Positions 1-7,782 of a stretch of 39,131 bases of DNA are shown one piece after another. Origin of the DNA: Candidatus Brockarchaeota archaeon (GTDB lineage Archaea; Thermoproteota; EX4484-205; JAAOZP01); NCBI GenBank assembly GCA_017601225.1, contig JAFNIX010000019.1, forward strand, positions 1 to 39,131. The letters run 5' to 3'. The notes beneath the pieces were generated by a model. That model searched no databases. It saw nothing but the letters and a program-made list of their open reading frames with translations, and was not told the origin of the DNA. Position numbers and translations under genes: made by a program. How positions within the stretch are numbered: position 1 is the stretch's first letter; every line of letters begins with the position of its first letter.

Positions 1-1
1 C

Positions 2-3000
2 AAGGTCTTCCACTGGGAGAAATACCAGGTTCCGATAGTCGTAAGGAAGGAGGAGACTGGAGCAAAGTGGGTTATGGTTGAGAACAAAGTCGAGATGGAC
101 GTTGGCCAACGAATCCTGGTCGAATCCAACGTTCCCGAGAGCGTCGTTAAAGCAAAGTATAGCGATCCGACTAAATACTACATCGTCCCAAAGGTCGTTG
201 ACAGCGGGGAAACGCTCGAGCCCGTCTGCACCACCCTCGATAAGAGCCTCGCGAAGAGGTATGAGGACGAGGGCTACGTGGTTAAAAGCGCTAAGGTTTC
301 AGCATCGAACCCGATAGGGTTCAGCATGAGGGTTCTACAGGCATCAATAGATAGGAACGAGCTCGGCATGCTGGGTAAGCAGAACACCCTCCGCGTCACC
401 ATAGCAAACCCATCTAGCGATACTTTAACCTACCAGGTTTTGCTTGAGGCTGAGAACGAGGAGCTGGTTCAAAGGATAGCCCCGGATGACCAGCCACATG
501 GGCCGGATGCGATTAAGAGGATAACCATGGTTCCCGTCGCCGAGCCGAACCGCTGGCTCCTCCCTGTCCCGCCTGGTGGAGCTCCATACTCGCTGGTTTT
601 CACAGCATGGATTAGAAATACTGAGGAGAGAGAATACAGCAACTCCAGCACGAATAGCGCATACTGGCCTACTGGCCAAGTGACCTGCAGCTTCATGGTT
701 AAAGTATTGAGAAACGGGAGGCTCGTCGCCAAGCAACGAATTCTTGAAACGTTTGAGAACTTCGACGTTGGGAAAACGATAGCTAGGCACCCGTTCGAAA
801 CCATAGGCGGCTTCCTAATAGGCTTCGGCACTACCGCGGCTGTAACGGCTATATCCATCGCTAACCCCCTTGTTGGAACAGCTATCGCTTTAGCCGGTTT
901 AGCGCTAAGCAGCATAAACGCCTTCTCAATCTACGTTCAGACCAGGGACGCTAAGGAAGCGTTGACCGTCAGCCCATTCGGAATCATCCTCGCCCCAGTA
1001 AGAGCCCTAGCCGACCCGACGATGGATGATAATGCTAGGGCCTCAATAATCGGGGCTATGATAGGAGCGCCGTTAGGGGTTTTCGTGGGAGAAAAGATAG
1101 CTTTGGACGTCGCGATGCTGAGGATGCCAGGCGAGCTGAGGAGCGACCCCGGAATCTATGGGAAGCTCTACGCGATTGAGAACAACTACGGGACCAGAAT
1201 AGCATCAGCTATAGCGAGAAGCATAGGGAAACTGTATTCTCGCATCGACGTACCCGATGCGAAGGGCCTGGTGAACACGATTCTGAGCGACGCATTGGCG
1301 AGCAGGCAGGACGCTTTCTACATCGCCAGCATGCTTGAATGGGCGTCGAAGATGGGCGAAGAATTCCTGAGCCAGCACGCCGGCGACATAATGGAGTATC
1401 TTGGAAGCCCACTGTTGAGGAGCAAGCTCAGCTCGTTGCTCCAGCTCAGCCCAGAAGAGGCTCTACAACTTTCCCAGAGCGCTGGCGGAGACTTTCTGCA
1501 GATGATCCGCATGGCTGAGTTCAAGGCGGCCTTCAAGCAGCTCTCCAAGCTGGAACCAGACTTGGTGAGGATATTCAGCTGGAGCCCAGATGGAATAGAG
1601 GTCGGTGTTGAGAAGGGTTTAGCGGGTCAGCTATACCCGAGTATTCAGAAGGGCAGTGTCGTAGAATTCGAGTTCGCGAGGGGAAGCGTCGTCCTCAAAG
1701 GCCTTTTAACTTACGCTGAGGAAAGGACCTTCGGAGAATCCAAATACCTCGTCTTCGCTTTCAAGGCCGAGGAGCATATCCCAGCGATTTTCGAGCTCCT
1801 GAAGGAGGACCTTCAGGCAATACCAGGGCAGCAGGCTGAGAAAACATTCGGCTTCAACGCTTTCAGCTTTTCAAACGGTAAGCTTACCCTGGATAAGGGC
1901 AGGCTAAGCATGGATGGCTCGGTAAGGTTCAGCGACGGGATGGTTCTGAGGCTTGAGAACCCTGGGGTGAAGCTCGTCCCAAGCGAGAACCCGTTGGAGA
2001 CCGGGATGATTAACAAGATGCTTTTCCAGGGAAGCATAGGTGGAACGAGCGTAACAATAGGTGAGGAGGGGAGCGTAGCTGCGTTCCAAGGCGGAGCATA
2101 TTTGCCCGCTGTAGTGACCGCGAGTTCCCTAGGTTTACAACTAGGGTTGCTTGCGAAGCCGAGTGGTGAAGCGTTGACGATAGCTGGGGAAAGCCTTCTA
2201 GTGAGAGGTATCCAGGACTTCAGCCTGCTCAACGTCGTTTACCCGAATGGGGAAACATCCACGTTAATCTACACGGGCGGAAGCCTCCAGATACCATCAT
2301 TCTCATACTTCTCAGGAGCGTTCGTTGGAGTCCAGGCTGTTGAAACTAGGATAGCTTGGACGAGCATTAACGAGAGGGAATTCTATAGTCAGATAACGAG
2401 CATAAGCGAAATACTTGGAGACGCGCTTGGAAGGACATTCGCGGAGGAGTTCGTTAAAACACTGCTGTTAAGCGGCCTTACGGATTCTCAAGCCTTAGAC
2501 GTAGCGAATGAGTTGGTTAGAAACCTCGATTGGCTTAAGACATTCAGCGACGAGAAGACGATAGACATAGTCAAAAGGATAGCGGATTACGTTAAGAGGG
2601 AGGAGACTGCTGAGGAGGCCAGAAAGAGGGTTGAGAGGGAGGGCGAGGAATTCGTTAAGGGCGTTAAGCTTGAGATAACCGGGTTCTGCAGCTCAATCCC
2701 CGATGCCCAGCTCGCGAACGAGGTTGAAGACCTTCTGAGGCACGTTTTAAACACGCTTGGGCCCGATGCTACGAAGTGGCTCCTAGGCCTCCTTAGGGAT
2801 GTTTACTATGGAACTTTGACTCAATCCCAGGGCAATAGGGAGCTCGCGAATACCAAGCTTAGAAGCGTGGTCGAAAAAGTGTTTGAGTATCCTGAGAGCA
2901 AGATGCATAGCTGCAGGCTGGCCTCGACGAAGGTCTTGCAACTGATGATGCTTGAAGAAGAGATTCTGAGGAGGATGCTTGAAGAAATCCTGAGCTCAGA

Positions 3001-4300
3001 GGGCGAGGAGATAATTATCAGTAGGTTTGAAAAAACAATACCAGCGTCAGGTTATATATGGTACGGTGGAAGGTTTGAGAAGGGCCTTTACTTGGTTAGG
3101 GTGTTAAGGACGGATGACGGGAAGGTATTTGAGTGGTCATCTGAGAAAAAGGAAGTTGGCCACTTTTCCATCATGATTCCAGAGAGGTTTCGGAATGAGT
3201 TGGTAGGAAAGGAAGTGGAAATCATGATCCTGAAGTACGATTATTCGTTGCATTTTAAATCAGAGGGTTCCAGTTTCTCCTTTAGTCCGATGGAAGGATT
3301 GAAAATAGAGGGGAGAGAGATAAAGATCGGGCGACTCGAACTGCGTCCTTGGAGCGTGGAACATAGAGCGGCAATGACAGTTAAGCTTGCGGAGAGAAGC
3401 ATAGATGGGGTTGAAGTGTACCTCGTGTTATACGAAGATGGAGACGTTGGTGTTACTTTCGGTAAAAAAGAAACATTATATGGTGTTGCATCATTAAGAA
3501 TTGAGGGAAACTTCTTGATAATAGAGTACAATGAAGGCTCTAGGGTGTATAAAGCAACAGTCCCACTTATTGTAGAAAAGTGGGAGGTGGGAAGAAGGTA
3601 TGATCTCAATATCCGAGTAGAGGGGGAGGGTGTTGGGATAGTTAAGGAGTTGAGGAAACGATTCGGATACTATAATACCGAAGAATTGAGACAGAAGATT
3701 GATGAGGGGGAGCTGAAGATCATAGCGTACTTCGATAAAGGGAAGTTCGCTATATGCGGTACTAGAGAACTTACGATTAATATACCGGAGGGAGCTGAGG
3801 TGCTGGAATACATTATAATTCATAAGTTCTCATACTCGAAGACACTTAGCGACGAAAAGGTTGAATGGTTAAAGAATGCTTCTGATAGAGTAGTAGGGGA
3901 TTATGCAAGGGATATAGCCAGAGACGCAATAAAAACCGGTCAGCTTGCTGGGTTGGAGGAGATGGAATTCGTAGATGAGGAGGTCGAGATAGGAAGTGGA
4001 GATGAAAAGGGGATAATTGATTTGGTTTTCAAGACGAAGAGTAATCATCTCGTAATCATAGAAGTCAAATCGACTAGAAATCCCAATTATATAAGTGATT
4101 GTCTTGAAAAAGGTACAAGACAGTTAAAATACTATAAAGGGATGATCGAAAAGTATGGCATTGACCTGAGCGAAAAGGGCCTAGGCGTTAAGGAGGCGAA
4201 TGATATTGAGATCTATATGGTGATCTACGTTGTCTTCGATTTGGTGAACGAAGAAGTGAGAATGGGATTTATATTACCAAAAATATCACCGAAGAAATAG
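2..4300 (+). CDS. Very large protein of unknown family with C-terminal PD-(D/E)XK nuclease-like domain (5' end outside window)
   Basis: The family is not recognised. The first ATG is at 74, but the same frame stays open without a stop to base 2, so the true start is probably left of the window. Numbering from the ATG at 74: residues ~80-215 look like an Ig-like beta domain (e.g. NTLRVTIANPSSDTLTYQV). Residues ~240-290 form a Gly/Ala-rich hydrophobic hairpin, with another at ~323-350. A long mixed region follows, with a charged helical or coiled-coil stretch at ~836-866. The last ~110 residues contain GIIDLV (D1316) and IIEVK (E1330, K1332), spaced as in PD-(D/E)XK nucleases. Codon choice shifts from C/G-ending to A/T-ending around base 3000, which suggests a composite gene. 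The stop directly abuts the stop of the convergent gene at 4301. A homologue of the last ~87 residues is fused to RadA at 13717-13983. The nuclease fold is fairly well supported; the function of the whole protein is unknown. Confidence 0.75.
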   Translation, partial: KVFHWEKYQVPIVVRKEETGAKWVMVENKVEMDVGQRILVESNVPESVVKAKYSDPTKYYIVPKVVDSGETLEPVCTTLDKSLAKRYEDEGYVVKSAKVSASNPIGFSMRVLQASIDRNELGMLGKQNTLRVTIANPSSDTLTYQVLLEAENEELVQRIAPDDQPHGPDAIKRITMVPVAEPNRWLLPVPPGGAPYSLVFTAWIRNTEEREYSNSSTNSAYWPTGQVTCSFMVKVLRNGRLVAKQRILETFENFDVGKTIARHPFETIGGFLIGFGTTAAVTAISIANPLVGTAIALAGLALSSINAFSIYVQTRDAKEALTVSPFGIILAPVRALADPTMDDNARASIIGAMIGAPLGVFVGEKIALDVAMLRMPGELRSDPGIYGKLYAIENNYGTRIASAIARSIGKLYSRIDVPDAKGLVNTILSDALASRQDAFYIASMLEWASKMGEEFLSQHAGDIMEYLGSPLLRSKLSSLLQLSPEEALQLSQSAGGDFLQMIRMAEFKAAFKQLSKLEPDLVRIFSWSPDGIEVGVEKGLAGQLYPSIQKGSVVEFEFARGSVVLKGLLTYAEERTFGESKYLVFAFKAEEHIPAIFELLKEDLQAIPGQQAEKTFGFNAFSFSNGKLTLDKGRLSMDGSVRFSDGMVLRLENPGVKLVPSENPLETGMINKMLFQGSIGGTSVTIGEEGSVAAFQGGAYLPAVVTASSLGLQLGLLAKPSGEALTIAGESLLVRGIQDFSLLNVVYPNGETSTLIYTGGSLQIPSFSYFSGAFVGVQAVETRIAWTSINEREFYSQITSISEILGDALGRTFAEEFVKTLLLSGLTDSQALDVANELVRNLDWLKTFSDEKTIDIVKRIADYVKREETAEEARKRVEREGEEFVKGVKLEITGFCSSIPDAQLANEVEDLLRHVLNTLGPDATKWLLGLLRDVYYGTLTQSQGNRELANTKLRSVVEKVFEYPESKMHSCRLASTKVLQLMMLEEEILRRMLEEILSSEGEEIIISRFEKTIPASGYIWYGGRFEKGLYLVRVLRTDDGKVFEWSSEKKEVGHFSIMIPERFRNELVGKEVEIMILKYDYSLHFKSEGSSFSFSPMEGLKIEGREIKIGRLELRPWSVEHRAAMTVKLAERSIDGVEVYLVLYEDGDVGVTFGKKETLYGVASLRIEGNFLIIEYNEGSRVYKATVPLIVEKWEVGRRYDLNIRVEGEGVGIVKELRKRFGYYNTEELRQKIDEGELKIIAYFDKGKFAICGTRELTINIPEGAEVLEYIIIHKFSYSKTLSDEKVEWLKNASDRVVGDYARDIARDAIKTGQLAGLEEMEFVDEEVEIGSGDEKGIIDLVFKTKSNHLVIIEVKSTRNPNYISDCLEKGTRQLKYYKGMIEKYGIDLSEKGLGVKEANDIEIYMVIYVVFDLVNEEVRMGFILPKISPKK

Positions 4301-4975
4301 CTAATGAATATATTCGAATTTCCAACCTCTTTCCTTCTCAAGTTTCTCGGCTTCTCCTTTTGTCAATATAACTACAGTTATATAGTCATCTTTAACTCGG
4401 TAATACTGGTATCCAGTGTCTTCGATAAGTTCGTTTAGCTCTCTAAGACCGATGTCCTCGAGGAAATCATGGCACAGGACGATTTGAATACAATGCCTCT
4501 TACCCTTAAAATCGAAACTAACCTCTTGTATTTTCCATTTATATCTTTCTTGGAACATCCATCTGTTGCTAACATTTGTAGGCTGAAAAATTCCCCTGGA
4601 TATCCTTACAAGTCTCTTAAGAATTGCAGTGCCCATATCGTTGCTTATCATCGTTTCTGCATCCTCTACCATAACCCTCTTAGTATCGAAAGGAATCAAT
4701 AAGCGATCTATCTCGAAATCACTCTTCTTCATCCAGTGCCTCCAATCCTCCTCTGTGGTTTCTAAGAGATAAAACCCATGCGGTATAGGTTTTGATATTT
4801 CTGAAAAAGAAGGATTAGGCTCCTCAAACCACCAGCTACATGCATAATTAATTTCGTTCCTGAAAATCCTTTCCAGAATTTCTTCTGATGATAAATTGGA
4901 ATAATCCTTGAAGAAATTCATTCTCCTAAGGTAATCGAGGGAATCTACGAGGCGCTTCTTGATCTTCTGGTTCAC
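4301..4975 (-). CDS. Conserved protein of unknown function, paralogue of the gene at 13046 (225 aa)
   Basis: Not recognised. It is clearly homologous to the protein at 13046-13741. Shared blocks include DYLRRMNFFKDYSNLSSEEI against EYLRKMDFFQDYSNISSEEI, IPFDTKRV, SRGIFQPTNVS and QEVSFDFKGKR, then DTGYQYY and an ERGW motif at the C-terminus. There are no membrane segments and no catalytic motif I can name. I place the start at GTG 4975 rather than ATG 4993. GTG gives exactly the same N-terminal length as the paralogue (twelve residues to ...VDS), and a TATA-like cttttta at 5004-5010 is too close to the ATG for an archaeal transcription start. It lies tail to tail with the large nuclease-like gene, with no base between the stops. 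The same convergent arrangement recurs at 13.7 kb, so the two proteins probably act as a pair. Confidence 0.8.
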   Translation of the reverse strand: MNQKIKKRLVDSLDYLRRMNFFKDYSNLSSEEILERIFRNEINYACSWWFEEPNPSFSEISKPIPHGFYLLETTEEDWRHWMKKSDFEIDRLLIPFDTKRVMVEDAETMISNDMGTAILKRLVRISRGIFQPTNVSNRWMFQERYKWKIQEVSFDFKGKRHCIQIVLCHDFLEDIGLRELNELIEDTGYQYYRVKDDYITVVILTKGEAEKLEKERGWKFEYIH

Positions 4976-5003
4976 CGTCTCTGTAACGTCCATAAGGCTG
5001 GGG

Positions 5004-5013
5004 CTTTTTAAAC
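5004..5013 (-). promoter_or_regulatory. TATA-like box of the gene at 4301-4975
   Basis: Minus-strand GTTTAAAAAG. It is 29-38 bp before GTG 4975 but only 11-20 bp before ATG 4993, which supports the GTG start for the unknown gene. Confidence 0.45.
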
Positions 5014-5156
5014 GTAACTGTTATTTTCTGATCTGAAAATACATGGAAGATAAGCTAAATTAGAGTTGAGAGAGGTTTCTTGATATCGCTACAACGGTCT
5101 TAAATCAATTATTCCAATTATTACAGGAGAGTGAAGAATGAGAGAAAGGTAACCTT

Positions 5157-5486
5157 CTAAGAATACTCTCTCCAGGTATAGCCACATTTAGTGCATTTGA
5201 AAAACTGGGTTGCGCTTTCATCTGCACCTCTAGTCTGCGTTATCCACCAGTATGCCTCTTTATTCTTACACTTCGGGCAGGCAGCAGAGGTAATAGGCAG
5301 CGGATTAAGATCCGTAGTCTTCCTCACAACTTTTATGGCACCATTTCTCCTAGCTGTCTCCACGCTTCTCTCAACAACATGTGCACGCTCCTCGTAGCCG
5401 CATTTAGGGCAAGAGTAAAGCAGGCTATCCTTGCCTCTTTTTATCTGGAGCTTAGTACCACATTTTGGGCAGAACCTTATCTGCAT
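5157..5486 (-). CDS. tfs: Transcription factor S (TFS), archaeal transcript cleavage factor
   Basis: TFS rescues backtracked archaeal RNA polymerase by stimulating transcript cleavage, like eukaryotic TFIIS. An N-terminal zinc ribbon begins MQIRFCPKCGTKL and has a second pair CPKCGYEE. A C-terminal ribbon has CPKCKNKEAYWWITQTRGAD followed by CTKCGYTW. The acidic D-E pair of the catalytic hairpin is present as GADES. From the ATG at 5486 the protein is 109 aa, the usual TFS length. An upstream in-frame ATG at 5597 would add an unrelated tail overlapping Rpo11, so I rejected it. It is the last gene of a minus-strand L10e-Csl4-Rpo11-TFS operon, 55 bp behind rpo11. Confidence 0.93.
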   Translation of the reverse strand: MQIRFCPKCGTKLQIKRGKDSLLYSCPKCGYEERAHVVERSVETARRNGAIKVVRKTTDLNPLPITSAACPKCKNKEAYWWITQTRGADESATQFFKCTKCGYTWREYS

Positions 5487-5541
5487 AGGGGTTCTAATTG
5501 GGTGAACCGCCACATTATAAATGTTACTGATGCGGTTAGGA

Positions 5542-5823
5542 CTAGGCTTTTCCAGCTGCTGTGTCGAGCTTTCTCCTAAGGGACTCCAATTCTTCAATCA
5601 AACTCCTGACAGCTTCTAAAAGAAGCTCCCTAGCATCTCCTCCTCCTGTGTTTACGTAAAGCGTAGCATCCTGTTTAAGAGGATGCTCCACCCTGTAAGC
5701 AGAGTATCCTTCAGCCAGCTTCGTGTTTAAATAGCTCGTCAGAAGGTTCAGTATAGTATGGGTCTCCCCGTATACTTCCAGCTCTATGCTGTCCCTCCCA
5801 ACCCTTCTATAAACTACTCTCAT
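5542..5823 (-). CDS. rpo11: RNA polymerase subunit Rpo11 (RpoL)
   Basis: A 93-aa assembly subunit of archaeal RNA polymerase that dimerises with Rpo3 (homologue of eukaryotic Rpb11). The family signature is visible: HTILNLLTSYLN in the first helix, AYRVEHPL in the middle strand, then ATLYVNTGGGDARELLLEA leading into the long C-terminal dimerisation helix. Length is typical. Its ATG overlaps the stop of csl4 as ATGA, so the two are translationally coupled in the L10e-Csl4-Rpo11-TFS operon. I see nothing unusual. Confidence 0.93.
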   Translation of the reverse strand: MRVVYRRVGRDSIELEVYGETHTILNLLTSYLNTKLAEGYSAYRVEHPLKQDATLYVNTGGGDARELLLEAVRSLIEELESLRRKLDTAAGKA

Positions 5824-6410
5824 ACTCTGGCCACCAGCCTTTCAACCGGCTCATCGTAGAAAACACTAAGCTTCCTGTTCTCCCTTGTCCTACAGGAGGG
5901 GCAGGTTAGGTATTTCTTGAAAAGCACTAGGGGGCTTCCACAATTGCCGCAGTAAGCCTTAACCACACCGTACTCCTTGGCCGAAAGATCTATCAGATTC
6001 ACATTAACAGTTGAAATTATTTCACCGTAAATAAGGTCGTTCTCCCTAACGTAGTTTCTCAGGTTTCCAGTTCTGAAGCGAGGATAGCTTCTTCCAAAGC
6101 TCTCCCTCCCTATGAGACCAGTATACTCGTAGCTCAACCTATTCCCATTCACGTAGAATATTCTAACGTTGGCATAATGGCTTGAAAAACCTGTCACGCT
6201 CCCGATTATCTTGAAACCGGGTTTGGGCACGAGAAGAGGCTTAAGCTCAACAACCTGAAGCGCCCGCCTGTCTTTGTCAACACTGACTCTTCCAATCCTG
6301 CTCGAATATATTACTCCGTCTTTCTCAAAGGTTCCGTCTCCCGGGAAAAACTCCTCCAAGGTTGCAAGAGGCTCTCCCACGAGGACGAGCTTACTCGGGC
6401 TCTCCTTCAT
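5820..6410 (-). CDS. csl4: Exosome subunit Csl4
   Basis: RNA-binding cap subunit of the archaeal exosome, which guides substrates into the Rrp41/Rrp42 ring. Domains in order are an N-terminal strand-rich domain (VGEPLATLEEFFPGDGTFEK, typical of Csl4), a central S1-like domain, and a C-terminal zinc ribbon with CGNCGSPL and CPSCRTREN. I place the start at ATG 6410 (MKESPSK); a GTG three codons earlier would also work. The gene overlaps the 3' end of L10e by about 20 bp and the start of rpo11 by 4 bp. Confidence 0.9.
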   Translation of the reverse strand: MKESPSKLVLVGEPLATLEEFFPGDGTFEKDGVIYSSRIGRVSVDKDRRALQVVELKPLLVPKPGFKIIGSVTGFSSHYANVRIFYVNGNRLSYEYTGLIGRESFGRSYPRFRTGNLRNYVRENDLIYGEIISTVNVNLIDLSAKEYGVVKAYCGNCGSPLVLFKKYLTCPSCRTRENRKLSVFYDEPVERLVARV

Positions 6411-6894
6411 CAACCCCACTCCCTTCCTTCATAACTTCTTTCTCTATAAAGGTTTCAACAGGAATTTTAGAAGAGGCTGTCTTAAGGCTTTTCTTAACAA
6501 TGTTTTCATGCTGAAGGCTTGAGAAAACCTCCATAACGGGTTCACCCGCCTCTATCTTAGCGGCAAGCGTAGTAGGCTTCCCGTAAGCCTTCTTCATACC
6601 CTTGCTAAGCCTGTCTGCACCAGCCATAGTCAGCATCTTGTGCTCTCTTAAAACAACATGGGGATACGGGATCAGCCTTAGAACATAACCAGTCTCACCC
6701 AGCTCTGTCTCAAGAATCTTGTTGGCTGCGACACGGGCTGCTTCAAGAGCCTCCTGCTTTATCAAGGCCGGCTTCTTAACCCTGAGCCGGAAAACAGCTT
6801 CGAAATCCTCAGCCTTACCCAGTTTAAACTTACTCACCCTAACCTGGGGTATTCTAGATATGTATTCCTTCCTAGTGTAAGGCATCTGCTTCAA
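6391..6894 (-). CDS. rpl10e: Large-subunit ribosomal protein L10e (uL16 family)
   Basis: Archaeal/eukaryotic L10e, the uL16 counterpart that binds near the peptidyl-transferase centre and the P-site tRNA. Recognisable stretches are PYTRKEYI at the N-terminus, ALEAARVAANKIL, YPHVVLREHKML and GADRLSKGMKKAYGKP. Two points are odd. The usual ~15 residues before PYTRKEYI are absent, because an in-frame TAA lies directly upstream of the TTG at 6894 (an ATG at 6885 is also possible). The C-terminus carries an acidic tail ending in DEGEPE. It leads the operon with csl4, rpo11 and tfs behind it, and a TATA-like box lies at 6933-6944. Confidence 0.85.
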   Translation of the reverse strand: MKQMPYTRKEYISRIPQVRVSKFKLGKAEDFEAVFRLRVKKPALIKQEALEAARVAANKILETELGETGYVLRLIPYPHVVLREHKMLTMAGADRLSKGMKKAYGKPTTLAAKIEAGEPVMEVFSSLQHENIVKKSLKTASSKIPVETFIEKEVMKEGSGVDEGEPE

Positions 6895-6932
6895 CTTTTA
6901 TCCTGACCTTCCGCTTGTCTTCCAGACAGGCC

Positions 6933-6944
6933 GGTTTAAAAAGC
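6933..6944 (-). promoter_or_regulatory. TATA-box promoter of the L10e-Csl4-Rpo11-TFS operon
   Basis: On the minus strand this reads GCTTTTTAAACC, a good archaeal TATA element. It is about 40-50 bp upstream of the L10e start, which leaves a leader of roughly 20 nt. No other TATA-like element lies closer to that start. Confidence 0.55.
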
Positions 6945-6995
6945 TTCCCCCTCCAGTAGAAGATAAAAGGCTGTTGAGAGGGGAATATCCTAATC

Positions 6996-7736
6996 TTGGA
7001 AATAGGCGAGAAATACTACATCGTACTGGTTGAACCAAAATATCCTGTAAACGTGGGCCTAATCGCAAGGACGATGATGAACTTCTCCCTCCGGAGACTG
7101 GTTTTAATCTCTCCTAGAAAAGAGGTTTTAGACTCTTCGAAGCTTTACGCTGCCCACGGTGCACCAATCATTGAAAAACAGCTGGTTTACGAGGATCTCT
7201 CGCAGGCCCTGCGGGAGTTGAAGCCTTCCGTGAGCATCGGCACCTCCGGCCGGAAAGCCTCTAAAAGCGTTCTACGCCAGTATGTTTCCCCCAGGGAGAT
7301 GGTTGAACTCTGCAGACCGCTGGAGGGGAGAATTTTACTAGTGTTCGGCAGGGAGGATGTTGGGCTTAAGAACGAGGAGCTATCGCAGCTAGACTATGTT
7401 GTCCACATACCTGCTTCAAGCGAGTACAGCGTTATGAACCTAGCCGTCTCGGCCTCAATACTCATGTACGAAGTGTACATGGGCTCTGCAGCAAGGGTAA
7501 AGTCTTTAAGAAGGCCGGCAAACAGGGAGATAATAAACAGGATTTATGTTGAAACCCAGAATATTTTCTCCGCCTTAAACCTGCCTGAGGTTAAGAAGAA
7601 CGTTGTGCTAAGGTCTCTGAGGAACATCATTGGGCGTTCAGCCCCCTCCGTAAAGGAGGCTGGCAGCATCCTCTGGCTTCTTAGAAAAATAAGGCTGGGT
7701 ATAGACGCGTTGAAAAGGGAGCAGGGGGAAAGATAG
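6996..7736 (+). CDS. trmJ: TrmJ/SpoU-family RNA 2'-O-methyltransferase
   Basis: SPOUT-class SAM-dependent methyltransferase, 246 aa. Archaeal TrmJ methylates the 2'-hydroxyl at position 32 of tRNA. The knot motifs are clear: VEPKYPVNVGLIARTMMNF near the N-terminus (with the catalytic Arg), LLVFGREDVGLKNEEL (SAM-binding loop) and SSEYSVMNLAVSASI (closing the knot). A helical C-terminal extension of ~75 residues fits TrmJ. The start is TTG 6996; a purine-rich gagaggggaa lies ~15 bp upstream. It is divergent from the L10e operon. Family assignment is firm, but the target nucleotide is inferred from homology. Confidence 0.85.
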   Translation: MEIGEKYYIVLVEPKYPVNVGLIARTMMNFSLRRLVLISPRKEVLDSSKLYAAHGAPIIEKQLVYEDLSQALRELKPSVSIGTSGRKASKSVLRQYVSPREMVELCRPLEGRILLVFGREDVGLKNEELSQLDYVVHIPASSEYSVMNLAVSASILMYEVYMGSAARVKSLRRPANREIINRIYVETQNIFSALNLPEVKKNVVLRSLRNIIGRSAPSVKEAGSILWLLRKIRLGIDALKREQGER

Positions 7737-7782
7737 CTTTTTAAAACAGTTGCAACAGCGTTATCACACTGTTTAGAAAAGA

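Noticed and set aside
469..2232. Long minus-strand frames under the large gene
   Set aside because: They are mirror frames caused by its C/G-ending codons and show no domain or start signal.
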